Below are positions 8,316 to 16,577 of a DNA stretch of 64,000 nt, in pieces. Within the stretch, counting starts at the first letter, position 1, and every line of letters begins with the position of its first letter. The position numbers and the translations under genes are program-made. Source of the stretch: DASUBV01 sp036501025. Its GTDB lineage: Bacteria; Actinomycetota; Actinomycetes; Streptosporangiales; Streptosporangiaceae. Location of the stretch: positions 33,201-97,200 of the forward strand of contig DASYBB010000113.1 in NCBI GenBank assembly GCA_036501025.1, read 5' to 3'. The notes below the pieces were generated by a model. The model did no database searches and was not told the origin of the DNA. It saw nothing but the letters and a program-made list of their open reading frames with translations.

Positions 8316-9083
8316 CTACAGGCAGATCCCGATGATCAGCAGGTGGATGCACGGCTTGGAATGACTCCCCGGCGGGGCGCTGGAGGGGGACGGCGACGGC
8401 TTCGGAGTCTGGGGGGGCGCCGGAGCCGTCGTCGGCGCCACGGGGGGCGTCGAGCCAGACGCGGGGGGCGTCTGGCTGGGCGGGGATGAGCTCCCGCCCC
8501 CGCCTGGCGGGCTGCTTGTCGGCCCGCCAGGCGGCCCGCTCGTCGGGCCGGGCGCCGCGGCTGTCCGGCTGGCTGACGGCGCCACCGCGCCGCCCGCCGG
8601 CGACGTCCCGCCACTACCGCCCGGCCCGCTACTCCCGCCGCCGGGCTGGCCGGGCTGGCCGGACTGGCCCGGCCGGCCGCCGGCCCGGGCCGATCCGGAG
8701 ACGCTCACCCCGGGCCGCGACCCGAATGCGTTGGCGGGCCGGTGCGGCCCGGCCGCCATCGACAGCGCCAGCACCCCCGCCACCCCGGCCGCGATCACGG
8801 CTGCCGCGCCGCCGGCCCAGCCGGCCGTGGCCACCGGCTGCGTGCGGAACCGGACCGCCACCCGCCGCAGCAGCAGCCGCACCGCGCCGAACGCGGCCAC
8901 CCCGGCCGGCACCACGCCGCGCCAGCCCGCGCGCCGTGAGGCCCGGACGGCCTCCATCACGGCCGCGCGCTGCCGCCGCGCGTCGAGTCCCTCGGCGACG
9001 TAGATGACCAGGATGCCCTCCCGGTCGCGCTGCGCGATCGCCCGCAGGCCCGCGGGCAGGTCGACCCGCTCGATCCGGATCAC
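8316..9083 (-). CDS. Unknown membrane protein with Pro/Ser/Gly-rich C-terminal tail
   Basis: I do not recognise this 255-residue protein. Residues 1-55 form a soluble, charged section (ERVDLPAGLRAIAQRDREG, then LDARRQRAAVMEAVRAS). A first weakly hydrophobic stretch lies near 57-68 and a clear transmembrane segment at about 88-110 (GWAGGAAAVIAAGVAGVLALS). The last 140 residues are low-complexity Pro/Ser/Gly, as in wall-spanning segments. It overlaps the upstream gene by 4 bp, so the two are translationally coupled and probably act together at the membrane. Confidence 0.75.
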   Translation of the reverse strand: MIRIERVDLPAGLRAIAQRDREGILVIYVAEGLDARRQRAAVMEAVRASRRAGWRGVVPAGVAAFGAVRLLLRRVAVRFRTQPVATAGWAGGAAAVIAAGVAGVLALSMAAGPHRPANAFGSRPGVSVSGSARAGGRPGQSGQPGQPGGGSSGPGGSGGTSPAGGAVAPSASRTAAAPGPTSGPPGGPTSSPPGGGGSSSPPSQTPPASGSTPPVAPTTAPAPPQTPKPSPSPSSAPPGSHSKPCIHLLIIGICL

Positions 9084-9463
9084 GACACGCTGCGCAGCCG
9101 CGCGGTGAACTTATGGATGGCCGTCCACCACTCGCGCGGGTCGCCGCCCTCGTCGTCCCCGATCACGGCGATCACGTCCCGGCCGCCGACGGCCAGCTTC
9201 ACGGGCGCGCCCTCGGCCCGGCGATCGGCCGCCGCGGCCAGCAGGTTGGGGGGCACGGGCGCCAGCGATCCGGCCGGCCCGTCACCCGGCAAGCCGACCG
9301 GCAGCGAGGCGCCCGCTGCGGCGGCGATCCGCTCGAACAGGTGCACACGCTCCTGCAGGTCACGCTGCGCGGCCCGAGTCGCCGTGAGCTCTTTCTCCAG
9401 TTGCGCCAGGCGCCGTCTCCCCTGCCACACGGGACGCAGACCTCCCAGGCACGGCTCGCACAC
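9080..9463 (-). CDS. Unknown small protein with CxxC and coiled-coil segment
   Basis: A 127-residue protein I do not recognise. It begins with MCEPCLGGL, a CxxC pair that could bind zinc or a thiol partner. A predicted coiled coil follows at about residues 18-50 (RLAQLEKELTATRAAQRDL). A compact C-terminal region (VKLAVGGRDVIAVIGDDEG, then EWWTAIHKFTARL) looks folded. Its stop overlaps the start of the membrane-protein gene (ATGA), forming a two-gene operon. The GTG start is 11 bases after a TACGGT box, so the leader is very short. Confidence 0.7.
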   Translation of the reverse strand: MCEPCLGGLRPVWQGRRRLAQLEKELTATRAAQRDLQERVHLFERIAAAAGASLPVGLPGDGPAGSLAPVPPNLLAAAADRRAEGAPVKLAVGGRDVIAVIGDDEGGDPREWWTAIHKFTARLRSVS

Positions 9464-9817
9464 CTGTGGGCCGGACCGTATCGCTGCTGTGATGAGCTGA
9501 GAACCGAACGTAGCTTACGCCTCCGCGTGCAATCTCATAAACCCCGGAAGCAGAGATAGCGGCATTTCTGCGGCCGGGGCGAGAACGCCCGCATTGGCGA
9601 CGGACCTCTCCCAGCTCCCCGGAGATCGCCGCCGTATGCACGCCATCCGCAGCTGAGCTGCGAGCATGTCCGTCGTCCGTGAGGACACAACCAAACCGAG
9701 GAGGAACGGATCGTGCCCGCGTCCCGCCTTCCCCAGCCGTGGCGGCCGAGCCGGGATCGGCCGATACTGTACCGTCGGCCCGCGGTGCGGGCCGGGACGG
9801 GCGAAGGGGCTTATTCC
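9464..9817. other. Divergent intergenic region without a gene
   Basis: This stretch lies between the minus-strand unknown operon and the plus-strand SDR gene. It contains a TACGGT box on the minus strand just before the GTG at 9463 and a GAAGGGG ribosome site for the SDR. An open frame runs in from 9713 but is unlike the SDR family upstream of residue 36. I see no other structured element. Confidence 0.6.
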
Positions 9818-10615
9818 GTGGATCTTCAGCTGACTGGCAAGCGGGCCGTCGTGGCCGGGGCGAGCCGGGGGATCGGCCTCGCCGTGGCGGGCACCCTGGC
9901 CGCGGAGGGCGCGGACGTGGTGATGGTCGCCCGGCACCAGGATTCCCTGGAGGCCGCCGCGGTGCAGGTGGCCCGGCACCAGCGCCGGGTGCTCGCGGTC
10001 GTGGCCGACACGACCGACGACGCCGCGGTCCGCGCCATGATCGAGACCACGGTCGCCGAGCTGGGCGGGGTGGACATCCTGGTCAACTGCGCGGCCCAGC
10101 CGGCCGGCCCGGGCGCGCCGCGGCACCTGGCCGACCTGCAGGAAGACGACCTGCGGTTCGAGATCGAGACCAAGGTGCTCGGCTACCTGCGCACCGCCCG
10201 GGCCGCCGCCCCGTACATGACCGAGCAGGGCTGGGGGCGCATCATCAACGTCAGCGGCCTGGCCGCCCGCCAGGCGTCGAGCACCTTCGGCTCGATCCGC
10301 AACGTGGCGGTGGCCGCCCTGACCAAGAACCTGGCCGACGAACTCGGCCCGGCCGGCATCAACGTCACCGTCGTGCACCCCGGGACCACGGTCACCGAGC
10401 GGACGCCGGGGCTGCTCACCGCCTACGCGCAGGCCCGCGGCAGCACCGAGGAGGAGGCGGAGCGCAGCCTGTCCGCGTCGGTCAGCATCGGCCGGATCGT
10501 GACCGCAGAAGAGGTCGCCGACGTCGTCGCGTTCCTCGCCTCACCGCGCAGCGTCGCCATCAACGGCGACGCGATCGCGGCGGGCGGCGGCACGCGCGGC
10601 GCCATCCACTACTGA
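9818..10615 (+). CDS. SDR-family protein with F-x3-R in place of the catalytic Y-x3-K
   Basis: A 265-residue short-chain dehydrogenase-like protein. The cofactor loop VAGASRGIGLAVAG (residues 12-25), ILVNCAA, and C-terminal sequence GINVTVVHPGTTVTERT are standard. The expected active-site Tyr and Lys are replaced: the segment reads STFGSIRNVAVAALTK, with Phe157 and Arg161. The likely Ser (S146) remains. The protein may therefore bind a nucleotide without classical reductase chemistry, or use another acid/base. The GTG start was chosen because GAAGGGG lies upstream and the family begins at DLQLTGKRAVV. Confidence 0.85.
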   Translation: MDLQLTGKRAVVAGASRGIGLAVAGTLAAEGADVVMVARHQDSLEAAAVQVARHQRRVLAVVADTTDDAAVRAMIETTVAELGGVDILVNCAAQPAGPGAPRHLADLQEDDLRFEIETKVLGYLRTARAAAPYMTEQGWGRIINVSGLAARQASSTFGSIRNVAVAALTKNLADELGPAGINVTVVHPGTTVTERTPGLLTAYAQARGSTEEEAERSLSASVSIGRIVTAEEVADVVAFLASPRSVAINGDAIAAGGGTRGAIHY

Positions 10616-10636
10616 CGCGCGCGGGCCAGGTCAGTA
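10610..10636. terminator. Shared terminator hairpin of two convergent genes
   Basis: TACTGAC (10610-10616) and GTCAGTA (10630-10636) form a perfect 7-bp stem over a 13-base loop. The stop codons of both convergent genes lie inside the arms. Confidence 0.5.
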
Positions 10637-11134
10637 CTGGCCGGACTGCTGCCGGAAGAACGGCGTGGATTCCTTACTGAAGATCAGGAAGATCGCGCCG
10701 AGCCCGGCCAGCCACACCAGGATCCCCAGGATCAGGGCGCCGGCGACGTTGGCCCGGGTGAACGAGAGCAGCAGGCTCAGGGTGTCGATGCCGAACAGGA
10801 CCGCCGAGACGATCCGCGCCCAGCCGCGCCCGCGGCCGTTGGCCCACGCCATCCACAGCCACAGGCCGATCGCGATCGCCCCGATGACGACGGTGCCGAC
10901 GATGCTGAAGACCTCCAGGCCGTGAATCTGGGTCGTCGTGAGCTGCTTCGAGGAATGCCTGATGATGTCTTTCTTCAGGCTGCCGATGGTGGCCAGCCCG
11001 AGGATCACGCCGATCGCGTCGAGCGCCGCGCCCGCGTACATGAGCCGCATCGCCGTCCGCACTGAACGGGGCCGGGGCATGGCGCTGCCCGGCTGGGAGG
11101 GCGGCGGTGGCGGCGCGGACGGGTATGGCTGCAT
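10631..11134 (-). CDS. Small four-helix membrane protein
   Basis: A 167-residue integral membrane protein with a Pro-rich cytoplasmic N-terminus (PYPSAPPPPPSQPGS). Four hydrophobic helices follow, at about residues 32-52, 78-98, 107-125 and 130-155. The layout of a proline-rich head before four helices is common among actinobacterial proteins of unknown function. The start was set at the ATG preceded by AAGGGGAGC at eight bases; the longer open frame upstream is in antisense-type composition. Function unknown. Confidence 0.85.
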   Translation of the reverse strand: MQPYPSAPPPPPSQPGSAMPRPRSVRTAMRLMYAGAALDAIGVILGLATIGSLKKDIIRHSSKQLTTTQIHGLEVFSIVGTVVIGAIAIGLWLWMAWANGRGRGWARIVSAVLFGIDTLSLLLSFTRANVAGALILGILVWLAGLGAIFLIFSKESTPFFRQQSGQY

Positions 11135-11184
11135 AGCTGCTCCCCTTGAGGTATCGCCGAGACGATAGCGGCCTGGACAGGATC

Positions 11185-12099
11185 CTAGTGGCCGCGAATG
11201 CCGCCTTTCTGGACCTGCGCCAGGACCGGCTCGATGACCTCGTCGGTGAGCCACCGCACCGGGCGTCCGGCCAGCAGCGGAGCGAGCACCAGGTGAGTGA
11301 CGCCGGCCTCGATCATCTCCAGCAGCCAGGCGCGGGCGGCGGCCGCCGCGCCGGGCTCGTCGCAGCGCACCACGGTCTGCATGGAGCGGACGATCTCGCC
11401 CGGGTCCCGGCCGATGGCCGCGCAGTGCTCGCGCAGCACCCGGTCCCGCTCCCGGAACCCGTCCGCCGTCGGGATCGGGCAGTTCCAGATGCTGGCGTGC
11501 TCGGCGGCGACGCGCAGCACCCGGTCGCCCGCGCCGCCGATCATGATCGGCGGGTGCGGCCGCTGCACCGGCCGCGGCGCGCAGATGGCGTCCCGCAGGC
11601 GTACCGAGGGGCCGTCGTAGTCGAACGGCTCCGCGGCGGTCCACATCCGGCGAATGACGTCGCAGGACTCAGCCAGGTCGGCCACGGCGCGGCCGGGGGA
11701 GACCAGCGGGACGCCGTACGCCCCGAACTCGCGGACCGCCGGATTCGGGCCGCCCGCGCTGGTGCCGCCCGCGCCGATCCCGAAGTCGAGCCGCCCCCCG
11801 GCGATGACGTCGACCGTGGCCGCCATCTTGGCCAGCAGAGTGGGGGAGCGCAGCCGGTTGCTGGTCACGATCACGCCCAGCCGCAGGCGGCTGGTCTGGG
11901 CGGCGAGCGCGCTCAGCAGGGTCCACGCCTCCAGCGCGGCCCCGGTGATCTCGCCGCGCAGCGGGACCAGGTGATCCCAGAGCCACGCGTGCTCCAGCAC
12001 GGGCAGCTGGTCGGCCTCCCGCCAGACCCGCTGGATCTCGGCGTAGGTCGCGCCTTGCTGACTGGTCTTGATGCCGAAGCTGAGCTGCCGGCCGGGCAT
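11185..12099 (-). CDS. LLM-class flavin-dependent oxidoreductase (F420 or FMN)
   Basis: A 304-residue member of the luciferase-like monooxygenase family. Supporting motifs are EADQLPVLEHAWLWDHL near residue 32, the LRLGVIVTSNRLRSPTLLAKM segment near 70, DVIAGGRLDFGIGAGG near 95, and PHPPIMIGGAGDRVLRVAAEH near 180. Actinobacterial members commonly use F420 for hydride transfer. An AGGAGGACCC ribosome site precedes the ATG. It is divergent from a MarR regulator with a perfect operator between them, so it is probably induced by the ligand that regulator senses. Confidence 0.92.
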   Translation of the reverse strand: MPGRQLSFGIKTSQQGATYAEIQRVWREADQLPVLEHAWLWDHLVPLRGEITGAALEAWTLLSALAAQTSRLRLGVIVTSNRLRSPTLLAKMAATVDVIAGGRLDFGIGAGGTSAGGPNPAVREFGAYGVPLVSPGRAVADLAESCDVIRRMWTAAEPFDYDGPSVRLRDAICAPRPVQRPHPPIMIGGAGDRVLRVAAEHASIWNCPIPTADGFRERDRVLREHCAAIGRDPGEIVRSMQTVVRCDEPGAAAAARAWLLEMIEAGVTHLVLAPLLAGRPVRWLTDEVIEPVLAQVQKGGIRGH

Positions 12100-12124
12100 G
12101 GGTCCTCCTGATAGTCAGTTGATT

Positions 12125-12149
12125 TGATCGTCAGTAACGCTGACGATCA
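12125..12149. promoter_or_regulatory. Perfect palindromic operator (MarR-type)
   Basis: TGATCGTCAG (12125-12134) and CTGACGATCA (12140-12149) form a 10-bp perfect inverted repeat with a 5-bp spacer. It sits over the expected -35 position of the MarR gene and just upstream of the monooxygenase gene, so one bound dimer could repress both. A further half-like AGTCAGTTGAT lies immediately to the left. Confidence 0.75.
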
Positions 12150-12157
12150 GGTTAGCG

Positions 12158-12163
12158 TAGGAT
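12158..12163 (+). promoter_or_regulatory. -10 box TAGGAT, leaderless spacing
   Basis: TAGGAT ends seven bases before the ATG at 12171, directly downstream of the palindromic operator. Confidence 0.55.
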
Positions 12164-12170
12164 CTCCGGC

Positions 12171-12644
12171 ATGTCGACGCAGGATGAGCCGGAGCCGGGC
12201 TGGGATCCGCTGCCCGCCCTGGCCGGGCGGCTCGGCTACCTGCTCAAGCACGCCAGGGAGCGGCTGGCCGAGCTGACCGCCGAGGTGCTGGCGCCGTTCG
12301 GGGTGACCGGGCGTCAGGTGGCGGTGCTCATCGCGATCGACGACCGGGCGCCGCTGTCCCAGCAGGAGGTCGCGCGCCGGCTGGGCGTGGACCGGACCAC
12401 GATGGTGGACCTGATCGACGAGCTCCAGGCCAAGGGGCTGGTGCAGCGCCGGCAGGATCCGGCCGACCGGCGCCGCAACGTCGTGGCCCTGACGCCGGCC
12501 GGCACCGCCACCCTCGACGGGGCCAGCCGGGCGACGCAGGAGGCCGAGCGGCGCTTCCTCGCCTCGCTGCCGGACCCGCAGGCGGCGGCGTTCCGGGCGG
12601 CCCTGCGCTCGGTCGCCTTTCCGGGCGAGATAGCGGCCCGCTAA
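12171..12644 (+). CDS. MarR-family transcriptional regulator
   Basis: The 157-residue protein is a winged helix-turn-helix regulator. The recognition region is PLSQQEVARRLGVDRTTMVDLIDELQAKGLV and the wing is DPADRRRNVVALTPAG. MarR dimers bind pseudo-palindromes and release them on binding small, often phenolic, ligands. The divergent monooxygenase and the intervening perfect inverted repeat make that gene and its own promoter the obvious targets. Confidence 0.93.
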   Translation: MSTQDEPEPGWDPLPALAGRLGYLLKHARERLAELTAEVLAPFGVTGRQVAVLIAIDDRAPLSQQEVARRLGVDRTTMVDLIDELQAKGLVQRRQDPADRRRNVVALTPAGTATLDGASRATQEAERRFLASLPDPQAAAFRAALRSVAFPGEIAAR

Positions 12645-13174
12645 CGGCTGGTGCTGGTGCTGGTGCTGCACATGCGGCTTTCGGCGGGAAAGGGCGGGTT
12701 TGCCGTTCGGCGCGCCGGCGGACATGCGATAGTGACTCAGGTGGTTCGCGCGGACATGCGAGCAAATGACTGGGTCCAGCCGTCGCCCGTGTCCGGCGGG
12801 TTAATCGCAGCGCACGCCACGCAGAACCGGATCACGGCACGCCGCGGCGCCTGCTCGCCCCCGGTCACTGCTTTTCCCGACGATGCAGGAAACGCGACGC
12901 CGGCTGGTGCAGCCGGCGGCTCGCGGGCTCGATCGGGCATGTCCCTCTATCTGCCTTTACCCTGGTGGCACTCGTGCACATGGCTGCTGAGCCCGTTTCG
13001 CGGGCCCGGCCCTTTCTTCCCGTATCAGCGGCGATCTCCCGGGCGCCTGTGCCAGGCTCGGGAATGGCGCTGGCGGAGCTGCGCCCGCGTTCCCAGAACG
13101 GCAATAGTTTCGCTAGGATGCGGGGTTTCCCGGGTCGGCCGGAGGCCGCTGCCGGGGCCGCGCGCAACGGGGGG
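12645..13174. other. Long intergenic region upstream of the GT2 gene
   Basis: About 530 bp without a convincing gene. Open frames cross it on both strands but match nothing. Three CTGGTG repeats lie at 12648-12665. TAGGAT at 13114-13119 could be a -10 box for the downstream glycosyltransferase. Base composition is less extreme than in neighbouring genes. Confidence 0.5.
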
Positions 13175-14086
13175 ATGCGCGTGACCGTGCCGTCACCAGG
13201 CGCCCGCGAGGCCGGGCCGGCGGGGCGCCGCGCCGCGGCCAGGGTGCCCGGTCCCCGGGCCGGGCAGGCCGGGCGCCGGCCCGGGCGGCGGCCGTCGGCC
13301 GGGCGCGGCGAGGACAGCGCCGGGCCGCGCGTGTCCGTGGTGATCCCGGCCCGCAACGAGGGCGACGGCATCGTGCCCGTGCTGGACCGGCTGAGCGAGG
13401 CGGTCAAGCTGCCCTGCGAGGTCCTGGTCGTGGTCGATGACCCGGCGGATACGACGATCGGGCCGACCAGGCAGTACGCGCGCACCGATGCGCGGATCCG
13501 CTGCGTGGTCAACACCTACGGGCGCGGGCCGGCCAACGCGATCCGGTTCGGCATCGATGCCGCGGCCGCCCCGGTGGCCGTCGTGACGATGGCCGACGGG
13601 TGCGACGACCCGACCCAGATCGACAGCCTGTGCCGCCTGGTCGAGCGCGGCGTGGTCATCGCCGCCGCGTCCCGCTACATGGCCGGCGGCCAGCAGGTGG
13701 GCGGGCCGCGGGTCAAGGGCCTGCTGTCCGGGCTGGCGGGCCGGTCGCTGCAGGTGCTGGCGCACACCGGCACGCGGGACGCCACCAACTCATTCAAGGC
13801 CTACTCCACGGCATTCGTCCGCGAGGTCGGCATTGACTCCCGGGATGGCTTCGAGATCGGCATCGAGCTCATCGCCAAGGCCCGGCGGACGGGCCGGCCG
13901 GTGGCCGAGATCCCGACTATCTGGCTGGACCGGCAGGCCGGCGTCTCGAGTTTCGAGATCGCCCACTGGATTCCGGGCTACCTGCGCTGGTACCGGTTCG
14001 CGTTCGGCCCCCGGCTGTCCGCTGAGCAGATCCGCCGCCGCGCGGCCGCGCAGGACGCACGCGAGGACACTAGGAGCACGGATTGA
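13175..14086 (+). CDS. Family 2 glycosyltransferase
   Basis: The enzyme transfers a sugar from a nucleotide-sugar donor. The GT-A fold starts at about residue 54 with PRVSVVIPARNEGDGIVPVLD, followed by VLVVVDDPADTT and the metal-site region VTMADGCDD near residue 138. No membrane helix is seen, and the first 50 residues are a basic Ala/Pro/Arg-rich extension. Six G residues directly precede the ATG at 13175 and are six bases from the GTG at 13181, which may be the true start. Its end overlaps the epimerase gene by 4 bp, so both probably serve one glycan pathway. Confidence 0.87.
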   Translation: MRVTVPSPGAREAGPAGRRAAARVPGPRAGQAGRRPGRRPSAGRGEDSAGPRVSVVIPARNEGDGIVPVLDRLSEAVKLPCEVLVVVDDPADTTIGPTRQYARTDARIRCVVNTYGRGPANAIRFGIDAAAAPVAVVTMADGCDDPTQIDSLCRLVERGVVIAAASRYMAGGQQVGGPRVKGLLSGLAGRSLQVLAHTGTRDATNSFKAYSTAFVREVGIDSRDGFEIGIELIAKARRTGRPVAEIPTIWLDRQAGVSSFEIAHWIPGYLRWYRFAFGPRLSAEQIRRRAAAQDAREDTRSTD

Positions 14087-15111
14087 CGCAGAAGGTACTG
14101 GTCAGCGGGTCGGCAGGCTTTATCGGCGGGTATCTCGTCGGGGAATTGCTGCGGCGCGGTTACGCGGTGACCGGGATAGATGACCTGTCCAAGTACGGCC
14201 GGGTGATGCAGTCCTATGACGATCATCCGGGTTACCGGTTCGTCAAGGGCGACGCCCGCGACGTCGGGCTGATGACCGACCTGCTGGCCGACTGCGATCA
14301 TTTCATCGCGGGCGCGGCCCTGATCGGCGGCATTTCCTATTTCCACGCCTATGCCTACGACCTGCTGGCCGCCAACGAGCGGATCATCGCGTCCTCCTGC
14401 GACGCCGCGCTGGCCGCCCGCCGCGACGGCCGGCTGCGCAAGGTGACCTACCTGTCGTCGTCGATGGTCTACGAGAGCGCGGCCGACTGGCCCTCCTACG
14501 AGGGCCAGCAGCTCGAGGCCCCGCCGCCGCTGTCCTCCTACGGCTTCCAGAAGCTGGCCGTGGAGTACTTCGCCCGCGCCGCGTGGGAGCAGTACCAGCT
14601 CCCGTACACCATCGTCCGGCCGTTCAACTGCGTCGGCATCGGCGAGGCCCGGGCGCTGGGCGACACGGAGATCACGTCGGGGAACATCCGGCTGGCCATG
14701 AGCCATGTGGTTCCCGACCTCGTGCAGAAGGTGCTCAAGGGACAGGATCCGCTGCACATCCTGGGTTCGGGCGAGCAGGTCCGCCATTACACCTACGGCG
14801 GCGACCTCGCGGCCGGCATCGTCACCGCGATGGAGCACCCCGACGCCGTCAACGACGACTTCAACCTGTCCACCAGCGAGAGCACGACCGTGCGCGAGCT
14901 GGCCGGGGTCATCTGGCGGAAGATCAGGGGCGACGGGACCCCGCTGCGGCTGGTCCATGACGACCCGTACGAGTACGACGTGCAGCGCCGCGTCCCGTCG
15001 ACGGACAAGGCCAAGCGGCTCCTCGGGTTCGAGGCGGCGACCTCGCTGGAGGAGATGCTCGACGAGGTGATCCCGTGGATCAGCCGGGCGGTCGAGACCG
15101 GGGCGATCTAG
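14083..15111 (+). CDS. NAD-dependent sugar epimerase/dehydratase
   Basis: A 342-residue extended SDR acting on nucleotide sugars. The N-terminal VSGSAGFIGGYLVGELL carries GxxGxxG, the Ser of YLSSSMVYES lies near residue 127, and the catalytic pair is in SSYGFQKLAVEYF (Y-x3-K, about residue 150). RPFNCVGIGE is the usual substrate-side motif. The TTG start overlaps the stop of the glycosyltransferase gene, so translation is coupled. Family members interconvert UDP- or GDP-sugars or dehydrate them; the exact reaction is not readable. Confidence 0.92.
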   Translation: MTQKVLVSGSAGFIGGYLVGELLRRGYAVTGIDDLSKYGRVMQSYDDHPGYRFVKGDARDVGLMTDLLADCDHFIAGAALIGGISYFHAYAYDLLAANERIIASSCDAALAARRDGRLRKVTYLSSSMVYESAADWPSYEGQQLEAPPPLSSYGFQKLAVEYFARAAWEQYQLPYTIVRPFNCVGIGEARALGDTEITSGNIRLAMSHVVPDLVQKVLKGQDPLHILGSGEQVRHYTYGGDLAAGIVTAMEHPDAVNDDFNLSTSESTTVRELAGVIWRKIRGDGTPLRLVHDDPYEYDVQRRVPSTDKAKRLLGFEAATSLEEMLDEVIPWISRAVETGAI

Positions 15112-15157
15112 GCTCCTGGCGGGACATGGTCCGGCGCCGAGCGAGCGGAGCGATGCC

Positions 15158-15507
15158 ATGCAGGCCGTCAGCGTGACCATCGGGATACCGGTCCGGGACC
15201 TGGCTCGGTCCCGGGCCTGGTACGACCGGCTGCTGGCCAAGGAGGCGCCGGAGCTGGAGCCTGCGCCGGGCATCGTCGAGTACCACGTCGGCGGCGTATG
15301 GGTGCAGCTCATGGGCGGCGAGCCGCCGGGCGGCAGCTGGACGCCGCGGTTCGGGGTGGCCGACCTGGACAGCGAGCGCCGGCGCCTGGAAGGCCTCTTG
15401 ATCGAGCTCGGCGACGTCCGGACGGTGCCCGGCGCCTCGCCATCCGCTATTTCATGCTCGCCGACCCGGACGGCAACCTGCTGAGCTGGTACCAGGAACT
15501 CGACTAG
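15158..15507 (+). pseudogene. VOC (glyoxalase-fold) protein gene interrupted by a frameshift
   Basis: The first frame encodes a good vicinal-oxygen-chelate start (TIGIPVRDLARSRAWYDRLL, then EYHVGGVWVQLMGG) up to about position 15438. The rest of the domain, IRYFMLADPDGNLLSWYQELD, continues in another frame and ends at 15507. One missing base around 15437-15442 (TCGCC where TCGGCC would restore the frame) explains this. It is either a recent inactivation or a sequencing error in GC-rich DNA. The intact product would be about 116 residues. Without repair, translation runs out of frame to 15484. Confidence 0.8.
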
Positions 15508-15569
15508 CGCCGTGGCGCCGGCCGGAAACTGAGTTGTCGGGCCGGCCCGACTGCGTCAATGATGTCCGG

Positions 15570-16562
15570 GTGGATCCCGCCCCGGCCCTGCAGTGGCGCC
15601 CGGTCGCCCCGGCCGACGTCCCGGCGATGACCGCCATGCTGGCCGACATCGAGCAGGCCGACCAGTACGGCTGGCACTTCGGCGCTGACTTCCTGGCCCT
15701 GTGGCTGGCCGACCCGCTGATCGATCTCGCCCGCGGGTCGATCGCGGCCTTCGACGCGGGCCGCATGGTGGCGCTGGGCGTGCTGGCCGCCCGGGTGGAG
15801 GCCGACCCCGTCCACGCGATGCACTACGAGGGCGGCGTTCACCCTGCCTACCGCGGCCGGGGCCTGGGCACGGCACTGCTGGACTGGGCCGCGGCGGCCG
15901 CCGGGCCGCTGCACGCCGACCGGTTCGCGGGGCAGCCGCTCACGGTGCAGTGCGGGTTCCCGGTGGCTGACCGGGCGGCCGCCGAGCTGTTCGAGCGGCA
16001 CGGGTTCGCGCCGGTGCGCTACTTCCGGAAGATGACTCGCGGGCTGGACGGCGGGGACCTGCCGCCGGTGCGCGTGCCCGACGGGATCGAGATCGTGCCC
16101 TACCGGGCCGACCTCGACGAGCCGATGCGCGTGGCCAAGAACGAGGCGTTCCGCGAGCACTGGGACGTCACGCCGTCCACGCCCGAGGCGTGGCGCTCCC
16201 TGTTCACCGGCGCGGAGTTCCGGCCCGCGCTCTCGCCGCTCGCGGTCAGTGCCGGGACCGGCCAGATCGTCGGCCTCATCGTCACGCACGAGAGCGAGGC
16301 CGAGACGGCCGCCACCGGCCGGCCGGACGCGCACCTGAACAACGTCGGGACGCTGCCGCAGGCCCGCGGCCGGGGAGTGGCGACCGCGCTCATCGCGACG
16401 ATGCTCCGCGCCGCCCGCGACGAGGGGTATGCCACGGCGTCACTCGACGTGGACTCCGCGAACCCGACTGGCGCGATCGGCGTCTACGAGAAGTCGGGGT
16501 TCGCGGTGGTCGACACCTGGGTCACGTACGCCCGCCCGATCCCGGTCACAGTCGGCGGCTGA
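15570..16562 (+). CDS. Two-domain GNAT acetyltransferase (MshD-like layout)
   Basis: A 330-residue protein with two GNAT domains in tandem. The first has the acetyl-CoA loop HPAYRGRGLGTALLDWA near residue 94. The second has NVGTLPQARGRGVATALIATM near residue 261 and ends ANPTGAIGVYEKSGF. Two-domain actinobacterial GNATs include mycothiol synthase MshD, but identity here cannot be asserted. The GTG at 15570 was preferred because AATGAT ends six bases upstream; a TTG at 15534 would add 12 residues. It converges on the MarR gene with a shared hairpin. Confidence 0.88.
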   Translation: MDPAPALQWRPVAPADVPAMTAMLADIEQADQYGWHFGADFLALWLADPLIDLARGSIAAFDAGRMVALGVLAARVEADPVHAMHYEGGVHPAYRGRGLGTALLDWAAAAAGPLHADRFAGQPLTVQCGFPVADRAAAELFERHGFAPVRYFRKMTRGLDGGDLPPVRVPDGIEIVPYRADLDEPMRVAKNEAFREHWDVTPSTPEAWRSLFTGAEFRPALSPLAVSAGTGQIVGLIVTHESEAETAATGRPDAHLNNVGTLPQARGRGVATALIATMLRAARDEGYATASLDVDSANPTGAIGVYEKSGFAVVDTWVTYARPIPVTVGG

Positions 16563-16577
16563 TCCCGGCGGGTCAGC
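16558..16577. terminator. Compact hairpin holding both convergent stop codons
   Basis: GCTGA-T-CCC and GGG-TCAGC pair around a three-base loop with one bulge. The TGA of the GNAT gene and the complement of the MarR stop lie in the arms. Confidence 0.45.

Noticed and set aside
12651..13184. A 176-codon frame upstream of the GT2 gene
   Set aside because: The composition is unlike neighbouring proteins, there is no ribosome site or -10 box, and there is no recognisable motif.
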